Part shown: positions 1 to 23,600 of the stretch, one piece after another
How positions within the stretch are numbered: position 1 is the stretch's first letter
Layout: every line of letters begins with the position of its first letter
NCBI RefSeq assembly: GCF_052324685.1
Contig: NC_135211.1
Span: 14,983,446-15,047,445 of the forward strand
Direction: 5' to 3'
DNA: 64,000 nucleotides
Origin: Brachyhypopomus gauderio
Lineage: Eukaryota > Chordata > Actinopteri > Gymnotiformes > Hypopomidae
Translations under genes and position numbers: made by a program
Notes under the pieces: model-generated
The model's input: only the letters and a program-made list of their open reading frames with translations
Database searches by the model: none
What the model was told of the DNA's origin: nothing

Positions 1-182
1 TTCTGGACATGACCATCTACGCCTGCTTTCAAGCAAGATGTGTGAATGTGTGTTGGTTATCATAGCAGAAAACACTCCCAGAAGGCCTTTGGTTGCGAGC
101 CATGTTTGGTTCTTGTCTTTTTAATGCATTGTTAAGAGTCCAGCCCCCTTTTTCAGGCTTTGAGCACTGTTAGAGTGACTTG
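1..182 (+). other. Intron sequence of ano5
   Basis: No exon is recognisable before the LTR-like insertion. By position this is intron of the anoctamin gene whose next exon starts at 1282; the earlier exons lie outside the window. Confidence 0.5.
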
Positions 183-1006
183 TGTTACGGCCCAGATGAC
201 CCCAGCTCGCTAGTCGGGCCGAGACATAAAAATATAACATAAATAAAGAAGAGAAAGGAAAAATATTGGGCGACACTGAACTGCGTTCATTGGCTACTTG
301 CCATTAATTTATTTGTTGGGTATATGGATATTTATAATATTTAATACAATAATACTTATAATAATAAAAATACAACACAAGAACTTCAGGCTGGGCCAAG
401 GCCAACATAACAAACAAGACTACAACCCCCAATTCAACATAACTAACCTCATCAAAGGAAAAGCAAACCAAAATACAAATAACATAAGCTACCTCCCTCC
501 CAAACCAGGAGAAAACAACCCCCAAAAGAATCAGCAGCCCAGCCCTACTAACACAAAACAAAACTTCCCCCTTCAAATATAATCCTCACAGATCTTCTAT
601 ATAGTACACCATGTACACCATATACAAACATAACAAATAGACCAAAGTTAGAAGCAGTACGTCTCGAATCACGTAGCGATATGGTAACAGTACATCTCAA
701 ACCGCGTAGTGATACATCTCCTAATAAACCCGAATGATAGAAACCGTTTGTCCGAACAATCTCAGAACGGTAACCATAAATGCCAAACACAGCTCAGTAT
801 CCCCCAAGGACCAGCTGGAGTCCACTTTTCAAGACACCACAAGGCCCAGCTTCTTGCTCAAGGCGAGCTTTTAAAGACCCGCCATCCAATCTCGTCTCGC
901 ATCTCTGGCACCTGAGGTCAATTACGTTGTTGCGCCCTCTTCTGGAGAACCTGAAAACACAATAAATACAACACCAAAAGAAAACACAGAACCCCTAACT
1001 GTAACA
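183..1006 (+). mobile_element. Candidate solo LTR (Ty3/gypsy-like) in an ano5 intron
   Basis: An ~820-bp block begins TGTTACGG and ends CTGTAACA, so the ends are TG...CA with inverted TGTTAC/GTAACA. The hexamer acttgt occurs at 178-183 and again at 1006-1011, overlapping the ends by one base, which is compatible with a target-site duplication. An AATAAA polyadenylation signal lies near the 3' end (~960), and the interior has no long coding frame, as expected of an LTR. No second LTR or internal pol region is present, so a solo LTR formed by recombination is the simplest reading. The assignment to gypsy rests only on the remembered look of fish LTR ends and is tentative. Confidence 0.5.
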
Positions 1007-1028
1007 CTTGTCTTAGTATTGACCTGAG

Positions 1029-1281
1029 GGACTGCTGTCCTGCAGTGTTGACCAGTGTGACTGCTGTCCTGCAGTGTTGACCAGTGTGACTGCTGTCCTG
1101 CAGTGTTGACCAGTGTGACTGCTGTCCTGCAGTGTTGACCAGTGTGACTGCTGTCCTGCAGTGTTGACCAGTGTGACTGCTGTCTTTGCAGTGTTGACCT
1201 GTGTGACTGCTGTCTTTGCAGTGGTGACCTGTGTGACTGCTGTCTTTGCAGTGGTGACCTGTGTGACTGCTGTCTTTGCAG
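1029..1281 (+). repeat. 29/30-bp minisatellite containing the splice acceptor
   Basis: About nine head-to-tail copies of a 29-30 bp unit (core gtgtgactgctgtc) run directly into the ano5 exon at 1282. The last four copies carry the variant tgtctttgcag, ending at 1191, 1221, 1251 and 1281; the final one is the acceptor in use. Earlier copies carry tgtcctgcag. The array has therefore multiplied a 3' splice-site-like sequence. Confidence 0.9.
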
Positions 1282-3242
1282 TGTGCTCCTGGGGGGTGCC
1301 TGATAGAGCTCACCACTCAGCTGGTGATCGTCATGGCCGGGAAACAGCTGGTGGGGAACATCCATGAAGCCCTGCTGCCGTGAGTGCCCCCTTCACCCAA
1401 CGCTCTCTTCAGGGACCCTGTCCACGATGCTCGGATATCGTAACCGCATACGTCTCTCTGGCAACAGGTTGCTGAAGAACTGGTGGTCCAGCAGGAAGGG
1501 GAGGGGTCACGGCAAGACCAGTCGATGGGAGAAGGACCACGACCTGCAGAACTTCAGCCAGTTCGGGCTCTTCTACGAGTATTTGGAGATGGGTGAGAGT
1601 TTAGTCATGCGTGCATGTCCTGAGGTGCTACTGTGTACTAATGGTGCACAGTTTAGTGGAACTTTAAAGGCAGAGTGATTACACACTAAAGGCAAGTTTA
1701 TATGTGTATCTGGGAATTGGCACACGCTGTTGTATCCGGGTAAACTCGGCATAGTGTAGACTCTGACTTAATGATGGGTCAGGCGTGCTTCATAGCATCT
1801 GATCAGTAGAATTTCCCCAGGCAGCCAGAGGGTGCAGTCTGAGCAGACCAGTCATGTAAGTCATTACTGTCTGTTTTTGTGTTGTTTAGTGATCCAGTTT
1901 GGCTTCATCACGTTGTTCGTGGCGTCCTTCCCCCTGGCTCCCCTCCTCGCTCTCTTCAACAACATCCTGGAGGTCCGGGTGGACGCCTGGAAGTTCACCA
2001 CCCAGTTCCGCCGGCCCGTGGCAGCTAAGGCGCGCAACATCGGGGCCTGGCAGGAGATCCTGAACGTCGTGGCCATCTTGTCCGTAGTCACAAATGTGAG
2101 CAGTAACAACCCAGTGGTCTGCATTTTATGTTCAACCCCGTTGATTTGAATGTACTGCCAAAATAAATGCTTTATAATGCTGGATGTAATAACCCCTCAG
2201 TCATTATATGATTGCTGGACGAACATATAATATGTATCACTGATTTTAATTTGTTTGTTTTTTGTAGGAATTGTAATAAATTGGAATACGCTGCAATCGT
2301 CTGCCTTGCACATGCACTTGCTTATGTGACCTGTGCTTACTGTATGTGTGTGTGTTATGCAGCACTGCTTGTTTTAACATCCTGTGTGTGTGTGTGTGTG
2401 TCCTCCCCTCAGGCGTTCATCATGGCGTTCACCTCCGATATGATCCCCCGTCTGGTCTACCTGTATGCCTACCACCCCGGGAATGAGCCCACCATGAGGG
2501 GCTACATCAACAACAGCCTCTCCACCCATATACCAAAAGCCAACGAAACGAATCACCCCGAAGGGTTAAATGAGACTGTCTCTGTGTGCAGGTTTGTTTC
2601 AGAGGGTGTGTGCGCGCAATTGATGCTGTGCAATCATAATAAAGCAACAGTATGATTGTTGTAATGTGAATTGTTCTAGATATCGAGACTACCGGTACCC
2701 CCCAGGTCATGAGAAAGCGTACTCCCATACCATGCAGTTCTGGCATATTCTTGCAGCCAAAATGGCCTTCATCATCATCATGGAGGTAAGAACAGTGACG
2801 CATGCACCTGTTTTGTAACCATAATGTTTTGTGATGATGGTTTTCATTGTGGGCTGTGGATACAGCTTGGCATGTGCACGATGTAGAAGAAGGCGTTGAC
2901 CACGGGCGCGTCCCTAACACGCTCTCGCTCTCACGGTTCCCCCAGCATGTCGTATTTGTGGTGAAGTTCTTCATCGCGTGGATGATCCCTGATGTCCCGT
3001 CGGAGGTGAAGGCACGAGTCAAGCGCGAGCGCTACCTGGTGCAGGATTACCTGCACAACTACGAGATGGAGAAGTTGAAGTTGCAACTGAGCCAGAGCTT
3101 CTACACCAACTCCGAGGCGACGGAGGCGCTCGTGCCCAGCCCTGACCAGTGCGAGGTCCCGTCGGAGTGTCCCCGAGGAACCCCGACCCTGCGGGACCAC
3201 TCGGAGGGAACCACGTGCAGGACGGCAGACGGCCACGAGTAG
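1282..3242 (+). CDS. ano5: Anoctamin-5-like protein, C-terminal six coding exons (partial)
   Basis: TMEM16/anoctamin family membrane protein; ANO5 is an intracellular-membrane anoctamin important in muscle and bone. Coding exons: 1282-1379, 1468-1592, 1890-2095, 2413-2591, 2680-2785 and 2946-3242 (stop TAG). All have GT-AG borders and consistent phases, giving 336 codons; the N-terminal part lies before the window. The frame reads [11 protein letters not shown], then [68 protein letters not shown] and [12 protein letters not shown], which is the standard C-terminal anoctamin core. Acidic residues in EYLEM and NNILEVRVD sit where the TM7/TM8 calcium ligands of ANO1 lie. The tail ends in a variable polar region. 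The choice of ano5 over other anoctamins rests on sequence feel plus the adjacent slc17a6 and gas2 (human ANO5-SLC17A6 order). The teleost a/b copy is not determined. Confidence 0.9.
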
Positions 3243-5550
3243 CTCGTCCGTTTCCGGATGGCAGGCCACGTTTTTTCTTGCATGTGAGATCCAACACTTA
3301 GCTCCAGGCTCCAGACTTTATTGAGACTCCGCTTTCCACACAAACGAGGACGCTCTGAGTGCGCTGTGGGATCACTCGCAGCTAGTGGACCTGTCCTGTG
3401 CAGCACGCCGGCCGGGGTCGTGGTGCTCAAGCAGGCAGACGTACAGGCAGAAACCGTGGGACGAGTGTGGTGTCTCCAGGCAGGAGCTGTGGGACGAGTG
3501 TGGTGCCTGGCTTGGTCCATCCTGAAGCAGGCCGAGCAAACTGCCTTGTTATCCCTTCGTCATGCAGACTATAATCCTGTGAAAGCAAATAATCTTTTAT
3601 TTTATTTATTTTTTTCTTTTCTAAGACTTCCTGTCGAGAAATTGTTTATTACCTTTTTAACTTCTGCTGTTGTGCTAGTCTGAAGAAGCAGTGTGGATGC
3701 CATGCTGTTATCTGATCAGGACTGAAAAGGTTGAAACTTCAGATCTATGCTCGGACCAGTAGCATGCTTCGTCCAACATCTCCATTACGTTCCGCATCAA
3801 TCAGAAGGCTACAAACTGCCCTACAAACTGTGAATTTTAGCTTCAGCGTTCTTTTGCCAAACAGACTCCTGCTGGTTCATTAGTTCTGTGATACAGCAGT
3901 TTACACATATTCTTTTGTGTAAACGGCTCTTCTAAAGGAACCCAGTGTCCATGGAAACACTCCTGTCACAATGATCAAGTGTTTGTTTAGTACTTTGTCC
4001 ACTCTGGCTACACTCGTGTCGTGGCATCCTGTTCTTCTCACCGCCGTGTTCTAAACCCAATAGTGTGGGCCTGTATTTAACATCGTATGAAACAACTTTG
4101 GATTTGTGTGTTGCATTAAATGTGGGCGCGAAATGTGGCAATATGTACAACACATTAAACAGAGTCCACTGTTATCTCTGAACTGTAGATGGCTGGATAT
4201 GAGCACGTGTTGTGTATTTACAGGATGATTACATAGGCTGACTAACTCAGCGTGCCAAAGTCTTCTTCAGCAGACTCACCCATGTGTCTTACTTTTAGAT
4301 TGAACATGTGACGTGTGTGAAATATTGGCTCCTTTAAAAAGAGTTAAATCATCCTCTGTCTCTTATGGGTCTGTTTGTAGTTTTGCTGACAGTCCACAGG
4401 AGCTCCAGCCATTGGTATGGTCCTTACTTTCATGATTCAAATCCCACGTAATGATCTACCCACTGGTTCATCTGAACAAGTCAATTTGCTAAGTCAGGTT
4501 ATCACTAAATAAAAGTCTTGCCATTCTGTCAGTGCTAGTCAGAATACCTTTAGGAAAATGCAATGAATCCTTGCAAGATTCAAGATCTTTTTCTTCGAAC
4601 CACACTAAGATGAACAGGCAGAGGTTGAAGTATCTGCTCTAGAGGCATATGTATTGTGCCATCTTGGATTCCTCTTCTGATGCTGTCTATGTATTATTTC
4701 TACATTTGTAGTTCCCAAATCGTGTGTTCACTTGCTTGTACTGTTGGGTTGGTTCTATGGCAGTGTATTGGGTTTCAGACAAGGGAGTTCCTTTCATAAT
4801 CAGAGATGTATACAGTCATGCCAATGTGCACGACACAGTACAAGTTCACTAAAACTATTCGGGACCCGTGTGCAATCTGCATGTGATGTGAAATGAGTTT
4901 AGATAAATGTCATTTTGTATATATGGGCTTACAATCATGTCTTTTATGTTGTATTTTGAATGCAGTGTTTTATATATAATTCATTACTTCCCTTTTGTGG
5001 TCAAATGTGACTTGTGAATTACTTTAAAATTACATTTAGTTTAAATATTTTGTTATAAGAGCATATGTGTATAAAGCTCTGTTTAAACTGTGTGATAGGA
5101 TTAAGATGTCCTTAAATGTAAAACAAACTTTCTCAGCCAAGTTAATCTTCCAAAAATATAACAAGGAGTTTGATCAGAATAGCTGACAGTATTTGCTATT
5201 GTCTGTTTTGTTTTCATCTGTGCATATTTGGGACCATGTAAATAATGCCTGCATTTGCCTTACAACACTTGTTTACTCTTGGGAAATTAGGATTGCTAGC
5301 AAGTTATAAAAAATATTTATTCATTTTTAAATATTGGTGCTATAGGCCATTTTACTTTATTTTATCTTTTTTTAATTTGATTTTTACAAAAGGTGAGATC
5401 TGCTTGTTACAATGTCCTTGCTTTAGTCTTCTTGTTGCTTTAATTGTATTGGTCATTGTGAAAGGAACCTATATTTTTCTTTTGTAAGAAAGTATTTACT
5501 TGCATTCCAGAGGAATTGTGCCAAATAAAAAAAAACCGTTTGGAGAAATC
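3243..5550 (+). other. ano5: Probable ano5 3' UTR and polyadenylation region
   Basis: This is mostly AT-rich, non-coding sequence after the ano5 stop. AATAAA occurs at 4508-4513 and 5524-5529; the latter is followed by a GT-rich stretch (~5555-5575) of the kind found downstream of cleavage sites. The true end cannot be chosen without transcript data. No other gene is seen here. Confidence 0.5.
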
Positions 5551-5637
5551 GAAAACGTGCTCGTGTGATCATGTGCAGGAGACGCGTGTCTCGTTTTGTA
5601 GCCAGAGCGTTTGCGTGTTTTATGTTTGGATAAAGAA

Positions 5638-5651
5638 CGCTAGGTGGCGAC
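5638..5651 (+). promoter_or_regulatory. CTCF-like motif between ano5 and slc17a6
   Basis: cgctaggtggcgac matches the core YAGRKGGCR of the CTCF consensus, in forward orientation; the flanking CCA is not conserved. It lies about 110 bp after the best ano5 poly(A) signal. This is a motif match only. Confidence 0.3.
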
Positions 5652-6875
5652 ATTAGTTCACTTATAGCATCTCCAACTACCTGTTCATGTGCCTTCTGAC
5701 ATGATCAGTGTTCCTATAAATCTGTATTTCTGCACTCTTTGATATAACATGACTTACAAAATGACCGTTTACACACCCTAGATAATGTGCAAATGAATAG
5801 TGAAATAAGCCAAGTTCGTCTTGGTGTATTTTAGTGACCTTCGTTTTCTGTCGATGACTTTTTCAGATTTGACAGGTGCACATTTTCCATACCGACAAAA
5901 TGCAAAACGCTGGCTCTCCTTGGTTATGTCTTACGGAGGCAGAGAGGGTGGTTAAGGGGTATGCTTGAATTATTAATGCACTTTTGCGTTCAGAGAAGCA
6001 CGATTTTAGAAGGGGAAACGCTCAACGTTCGGTTTCCATAGCACCGCCCCCAGGAGGTTTGCATGGCCTTTGATATAATAACAACCAACGAGCAGGAAAG
6101 CCCACGTAGGAACGTTATATATTACAATGTGAATATTATAGATTCGGATCTTAGTCGAAGGATGTTTTGTCGCAATGATACTGTCCCTAAAAGCCAAATT
6201 GAACGTCTTAAAAAACCGATTTGAATGGACGGCGAATATTTCCCAACCTCTCTAACCCCTCCCAGTCCAGTCGATCGCTGGCAAATTGACGAGTATGGGG
6301 GTCCGCCTAGCGTGTAGCGCGCGCCTCGGTGGATAAGGAGCGTCGGGCACCACGCGCCGCTGGGCTGAGCACGAGGCGCTCGCTGACCTTGGTGCTGAAA
6401 GCGTACAGTTCCCTGAAGCAGCAACCGAACTGTCACGCTCCACCGGAGGCAAAACAGATCAAAGCTCAAGCAGGAAACTTATACTTTTTATTCGATTACG
6501 CACATATAGTGTCGTTTTAGTTATTCGTTTGCTAGATTATTTTTTCTAACTTAAATTTTCTCCATCGGTTTGAAGTGAACATCACGGTTTTCACTAATAC
6601 CGAGATGGCACTGGATACGGTTATAGTAGGCAAAAACAATGAGTTTATCATTCTGAACAGAAAGGACCAAACCACTTCTGATTTGTCTCAGATGTAGGCG
6701 GTTTTTTTTCGTTCAGCGCACACCGTCTATTTCTGAGGACCGTCGTCGTTTATCCTTATCTGTCTGACTTAATCATAGATCCGCTGGGTGTCTGTCTGGT
6801 ATGTTCGTCCAGTTCGCTTCGTAACATGATACTTTAACACTAACGAAAATAATCGAGGGATTATCAAGTTTGGAC
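5652..6875 (+). promoter_or_regulatory. slc17a6: slc17a6 upstream region and probable 5' UTR
   Basis: This is non-coding sequence between ano5 and the slc17a6 start codon. A GC- and CpG-rich core at about 6240-6470 stands out from AT-rich surroundings and is the best candidate for promoter or first-exon sequence. Short open frames across it are CpG-island artefacts. The transcription start cannot be fixed by eye. Confidence 0.45.
6379..6399 (-). promoter_or_regulatory. Candidate RE1/NRSE (REST-binding) element upstream of slc17a6
   Basis: On the minus strand the block starts TTCAGCACCAAGGTCAGCG. It matches 17 of 21 positions of the classical RE1 and all but one defined position of NTYAGMRCCNNRGMSAG (T instead of M). 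It sits ~480 bp before the ATG inside the CpG-rich core. REST silences neuronal genes outside neurons, which would suit a glutamatergic marker gene. Binding is inferred. Confidence 0.55.
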
Positions 6876-18984
<12,109 letters not shown>

Positions 18985-21060
18985 AGCACACCCACACCCC
19001 CACCCACACAATAAACACACACACACACACCCACGCACGCACGCACACACTTCGACACTGTAGACTTATTTTGTAGTGGTTGTGAGTTATGAATAATTAT
19101 TCATAAAGATGTTAAAATAACATCCAAAAAAAAAATCCAAAATTCAAGATATATTAAGTTTAAATAGATAATATAATATAATATAGAGAATACCTAAAAC
19201 TACAGAGAAATGTAATACATATCAAATTGGCAGATTGTAAATGTAAAATTGTCTATATAAAGAAAACTGTCTATATAAAGGAAAAAAAACTATTTATTTC
19301 AGTGCAATCATCATGTGGTATGTTGTGAAATTTTCTCCTCATGATTTTATAGGCTTAGTGGAATCACCACGCCTATTAAAAGGTACAAATAAACCCATAC
19401 AGCGCCAAGCCAGCCATAGAGGCCCGTGTAACCTGAACTACTGTCTTCAGTTTCTTTTCAGGTTGCACTGCGAGAGTTGTACTGTGTTATTGCACAAAAT
19501 TGTGGCTCCGTTTATAATCCATGATGTGTAATTCATTCATGTTAGATGTAATGTTTCTGTGAGACTTTGGGGATTTGGGTCCTTGACAACATGTTTCAAG
19601 CTCAAACAATACTGCAGGATAAAAAAAATGAACAAAAAACAATTATAGTGTGACAGTAACTGTGGTTTTAAAGTCATTGGCTGTGTTAAGGTGTTAAGGC
19701 TAAGAAAGGCTACAGAAAATGTTGGCCTGGAAGGTCTAGAGGCTGATGGATATGAGCTGAATAAAGAGAAGGAGGAGCAGGTTTAATATGGTGGCTTATC
19801 ACTGTCCCCGTCATGGACATCGGTCAGAGAGCAGGACAGTTAGCGCCCTTGTCCAAACACATTGTCTTCTGCTCTGACGCTGAAGGAGTGTTGTGGAGGA
19901 AGCGTATGTTAGCCCTCACTCTTCTGGACTGGCAGCTAATCTTGTGACAGGGCAGAATATGAAAGTGTGAAGGAATTGGCAGCGGTGAATGTTGGCTTGA
20001 GAAAAAAAACACAACAAGAATAAAGCACAGTGTCAAGTAGATCCAATTTCTTAGTTCCTTCTGTTTTTGGAAGCCTCGATTTAACACCATGCCATCTTGG
20101 TGTCTGCAAATGGTAGTTATGCATGGATCAGAATGTTGTTTTTAAATAGAAATGTTCCTAAACCACATTTCCCTTAGTTCTACTTTAATCATCAATGTGT
20201 CCATTTTTACACACTTAACCAAAGGCGATGTGTAGAATGGGCTATTAGCAGGCCGGGTGTTCGGGAGGGGGATAAGGGAACTCTCAGCTATCTGCTCCAA
20301 GGGCTCCTGTAGCCATGGCAGGTCCTGACCATATTCAATGTACAAAGCAATAAATCTATGGGAATAGTTATTGTCAACCCATCCAATACGAACAAATAAA
20401 AAAATATATGGATGTAACACACTAGCACATTTAACTGTAGTAAATTTTGGTTCAAGTTGTGTTTTTGTGATGACTAAAAAAATAAAAGTTCAAATATAAA
20501 CTTCTTGTTAAAATATGTATAAAAAATATATATATAAATATATAAATATATATATGAATAGATTTAGCAAGAGTCCAGTACAGATCTCTTTGACATAAAG
20601 AGTGTTTGTCCTGGGCCCACTCACCAGAAGAGAATGATTCTTTCGTGCCACCAGCGACTAGTTCCCACGTGAAATTCTCACCACGGATCTTGAATTGCGG
20701 TGGACGCACCTCTGTAGTTGTCCTGTATGGTTGCCAGTGGTCGCTTTTTTGAGAGTATGTTGTTGTCAAGTATGTTCTTTTTGTTCTCCCTGTCCCTTCT
20801 TCTTTTTTATGACCTTCCTCTTGTCTCTGGTCTGTGTACTGTCAGTGGCTTGAGACCTGCCTAAACACCCCCCCCACTCCTCACCCCCCAACACCCGCAT
20901 TCCCGCGCACTCCTTCTGATGTTGCAATATTCAGTGATGCGATGGGCTGCTTGCAAAGGTATTCTAAAACAGCACCAAAATGATGGTTATTAGTACGGTA
21001 CCATATTCCTGTTTGTGCCTCTGAGTAAAATTAAAGTGTGATGATTCTCTGGCTTATTTT
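18985..21060 (+). other. slc17a6: Probable slc17a6 3' UTR / downstream region
   Basis: Non-coding sequence after the stop. Candidate AATAAA signals occur near 19010, 19389, 19760, 20349 and 20394, and an ATTAAA near 21030; the end in use cannot be chosen. A 106-codon minus-strand frame at 20452-20769 matches nothing I know. Confidence 0.35.
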
Positions 21061-21289
21061 GCTGTGTTACCTGTAAATGGAGAAGTTTGTTGATGTCAAA
21101 ATGAAATGCTCTATATATCATTTTTTTATATAAAAAGTTGATAAAATTTTATACCAGCATCTGCTTCTAATTTCTCATTTTAAGCCACAGGTTATTATAT
21201 GTGGTGGAGGGGCTTAACATAAGACTTTATGTAGTTGTAGCCTATATATTATCTCCCTAATGAAGGACTGCAAGATGTTAAGTCAATTT

Positions 21290-21336
21290 GTCAATTGTGA
21301 TTTTCACTGCATTTACCCATCTGTGCAGTTAGAACG

Positions 21337-21417
<81 letters not shown>

Positions 21418-21522
21418 TAGTGATTACTAGGGAGCTGTGGTGCACACATGCCCTAGCCCGGCATTCAAGGATCAGTTGGGGTTAGGTGCCTTGCTCAAGG
21501 GCACCTCTGTAAACTGTCCACT
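21290..21522 (-). mobile_element. tRNA-type fish SINE fragment with internal (TG)n
   Basis: The minus strand reads gaggtgcccttgagcaaggc then acctaaccccaact, followed by ctagtgtgtgtgtg, a long (TG)n (21338-21418) and gatgggtaaatgcag. This is the body-microsatellite-tail order of a common teleost SINE family. The same body motif occurs on the plus strand at 59680-59720. The tRNA-like head is missing here. Confidence 0.7.
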
Positions 21523-21649
21523 ATAAAAAAAAAACAAAACATTTTTTGTCAGAATTACTTAAAATACTACAAGGGTCAAGCATTTTAACCATGGTACCTT
21601 CATGTGTTGGTGCACCGGCGAGCTGTTATGTTCCAGGGCCTGGTTTTGT

Positions 21650-22350
21650 GTACAATGAGATCAAAAGGCCTCACCCTTAGCTCTAATGTCCCACTGACCT
21701 TGCTGAGCAATTAATGAGACAGCATGAACAAACAGCACTGAGAAGGCACGTGTGATTTGGAACGTGTGCAGACCCTGATTTACTCCGCTACACACGTGCG
21801 AACTAGTGCTCGTTACGTTTTCATGGTGACATTCGCAAACGCGCACGCACGCACTCCGTCTCTTTGTTTCTTCTTCAGTGTAATACGACAAAATAAGATA
21901 CGCATAATTAATGAGAATACCAAACGGAGAACGGAGGCGGGGGGCTTTGCTGAGGGGGATGGTTTGGGTTGGGGAGGGAATCCTGTGTCACGTTACACAG
22001 CCAAGATACTGCGGGACACATGAGAAGAAACGAAGGCGAATTTCATCTCTGATTTCACCAGCCGCCCCCATCAGCTACAGCGTGGCCAAATGGAGCCAGA
22101 CTTTCGCCGACGCCACCAATGTCAAACCACTCCAAAGGTGACATCCACAACCCAGACGATGTCCAATTATTCCCGTTCAGTTTATTACATTGTGCGAGTG
22201 AGTTGCTAATTGGATAACCTTACCAGCGCTGATTGATTTACAGCTGCAGAAAGACATTCGTGCTTGACTGATCTTAACAGGCAACTCATCAATCGAGTGT
22301 GATGACATAATTAATCAGTTATCGGTGAAAAAGCACGTTGAGGTTTACTC
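21650..22350. promoter_or_regulatory. Repeat-poor segment, candidate regulatory DNA
   Basis: Unique sequence in an otherwise microsatellite-laden interval, with AT-core homeodomain-like sites and E-boxes: agcaattaatgagac near 21705, tttacagctgcag near 22240 and gacataattaatcag near 22305. No convincing exon is seen. This is inference from composition only. Confidence 0.25.
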
Positions 22351-23459
22351 TTGGTTCCTTAAAATCCCATACAATCACAACATAATTGTCATTAGGTAAA
22401 CTGATGTCATTAGTATATTTCTTTAAATTATTGTGTGATCTTATAACATTGGAGCTAAACTGTCCATCATTTCAGCTTCCATAAAATTTGAGTGTTGCAT
22501 TTAAGTCTTGCCCTTTTTGTTCGCCGTTTGCAAGTTTGTTTTTTCCATGAACACTTCCTGTTTCCCTTAAAAACAATAAATAAACTAAAATAAACAAACA
22601 AACATTGATGGTACTTACTGCGTGTGCTACTAGGAAGAGAAAGAGATTCAGCCACGCTGAGACGAGCGGTTCGTTTTGTCTCGGCTCCATTACTTTTTAT
22701 TAATTTGACAGAGACAACGAGTGTGTCACTCGCCCCGTAGGGCATGTTGGCGCCCGCTCGGCCGGCCGGAACGGTCACGGGTCTCTCCCCATGTCACCCG
22801 CCCACATCGTCTCACCAGCCACCCGCCTATTCACTACAACCGCAAGCTGTCGGAAAACCCACAACACCATTGGAATAAACGCAATGCAAAAATAGCACAC
22901 CAGCAATTTCCGTGAATAATTTTGCCCGTACGTGAAAGTAAGGTGTTTAGTTAGTTTTATGGGTTTATCTGTAATGAAAATTTAATGAGCGTGTGTGCAC
23001 GTGCTCGTGCATATGCTCAGCGTCTTACGCTTGGCTGTGTCGGGGGGTGGGGGCAGGTGTTACGGTCGTTCCCGGGGGGCCGACAGAGGAGGTGCAGTGG
23101 GGCTGAAATCACTCTTGGATGACAGGGAGGGACAGAGCCCTGGAAAAGCCTAGCCAACTCATAAATACACACCCCTCCTTACAGGGAGAAGGGCACGGAG
23201 GGGAGGGGCGATGAAGGGAAAAATGGGAGGGAACGGGAGAGAATAAGAGGGTAGGAGAGGGGAGAGAGTGGCCAGCTCATACATCCAGTTGTGAGCTCTC
23301 CAGTGGGAATAGGGTCAGGGTTCTGAGAGGCACTCGTGTAATCCATCTTCCCCAGCACTCTCACGTGTAAGATGGAAAAGCTGCAAAATGAATGCGCTGT
23401 GAGCATTAAAACCCAATAAAGCCTCGTGCCCCTCCCCCCACTGCTCCGCTGCACAGCGC

Positions 23460-23600
23460 CCTCATCAATTATTACTCACTTTCATTATACTTGAAACCAT
23501 AAACAGCCACGGAATCTGATTAAGGGCAAATGAATGGAATTTGTATGCATTGCTGATCAGATATAATGGCATCATCAAAAATCAGGATTTGTAGTATGTT
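23460..23600. promoter_or_regulatory. Small candidate conserved non-coding element
   Basis: A block of non-repetitive AT-rich sequence with clustered factor-type motifs (tttcattata, tctgattaaggg, tttgtatgcattgctgat) has the look of a vertebrate developmental enhancer core. No alignment was possible. Confidence 0.22.

Noticed and set aside
1161-1367. Open frame of Val-Thr-Ala repeats across the ano5 minisatellite
   Set aside because: The frame is open only because the repeat is 30 bp, and it is out of phase with the conserved ano5 exon.
3019-3520. Minus-strand frames over the last ano5 exon
   Set aside because: Shadows of a GC-rich coding exon; the plus-strand frame is clearly anoctamin.
6330-6360. 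A second RE1-like string (ggcaccacgcgccgctgg)
   Set aside because: Only the left half fits; the RGMSAG half is absent.
6122-6520. Several short frames in the slc17a6 CpG region
   Set aside because: Both strands are open because of GC content, and there is no family resemblance.
20452-20769. 106-codon minus-strand frame after slc17a6
   Set aside because: Looks mildly protein-like but has no recognisable motif, and its start lies within AT-rich 3' sequence; noted only in the UTR entry.
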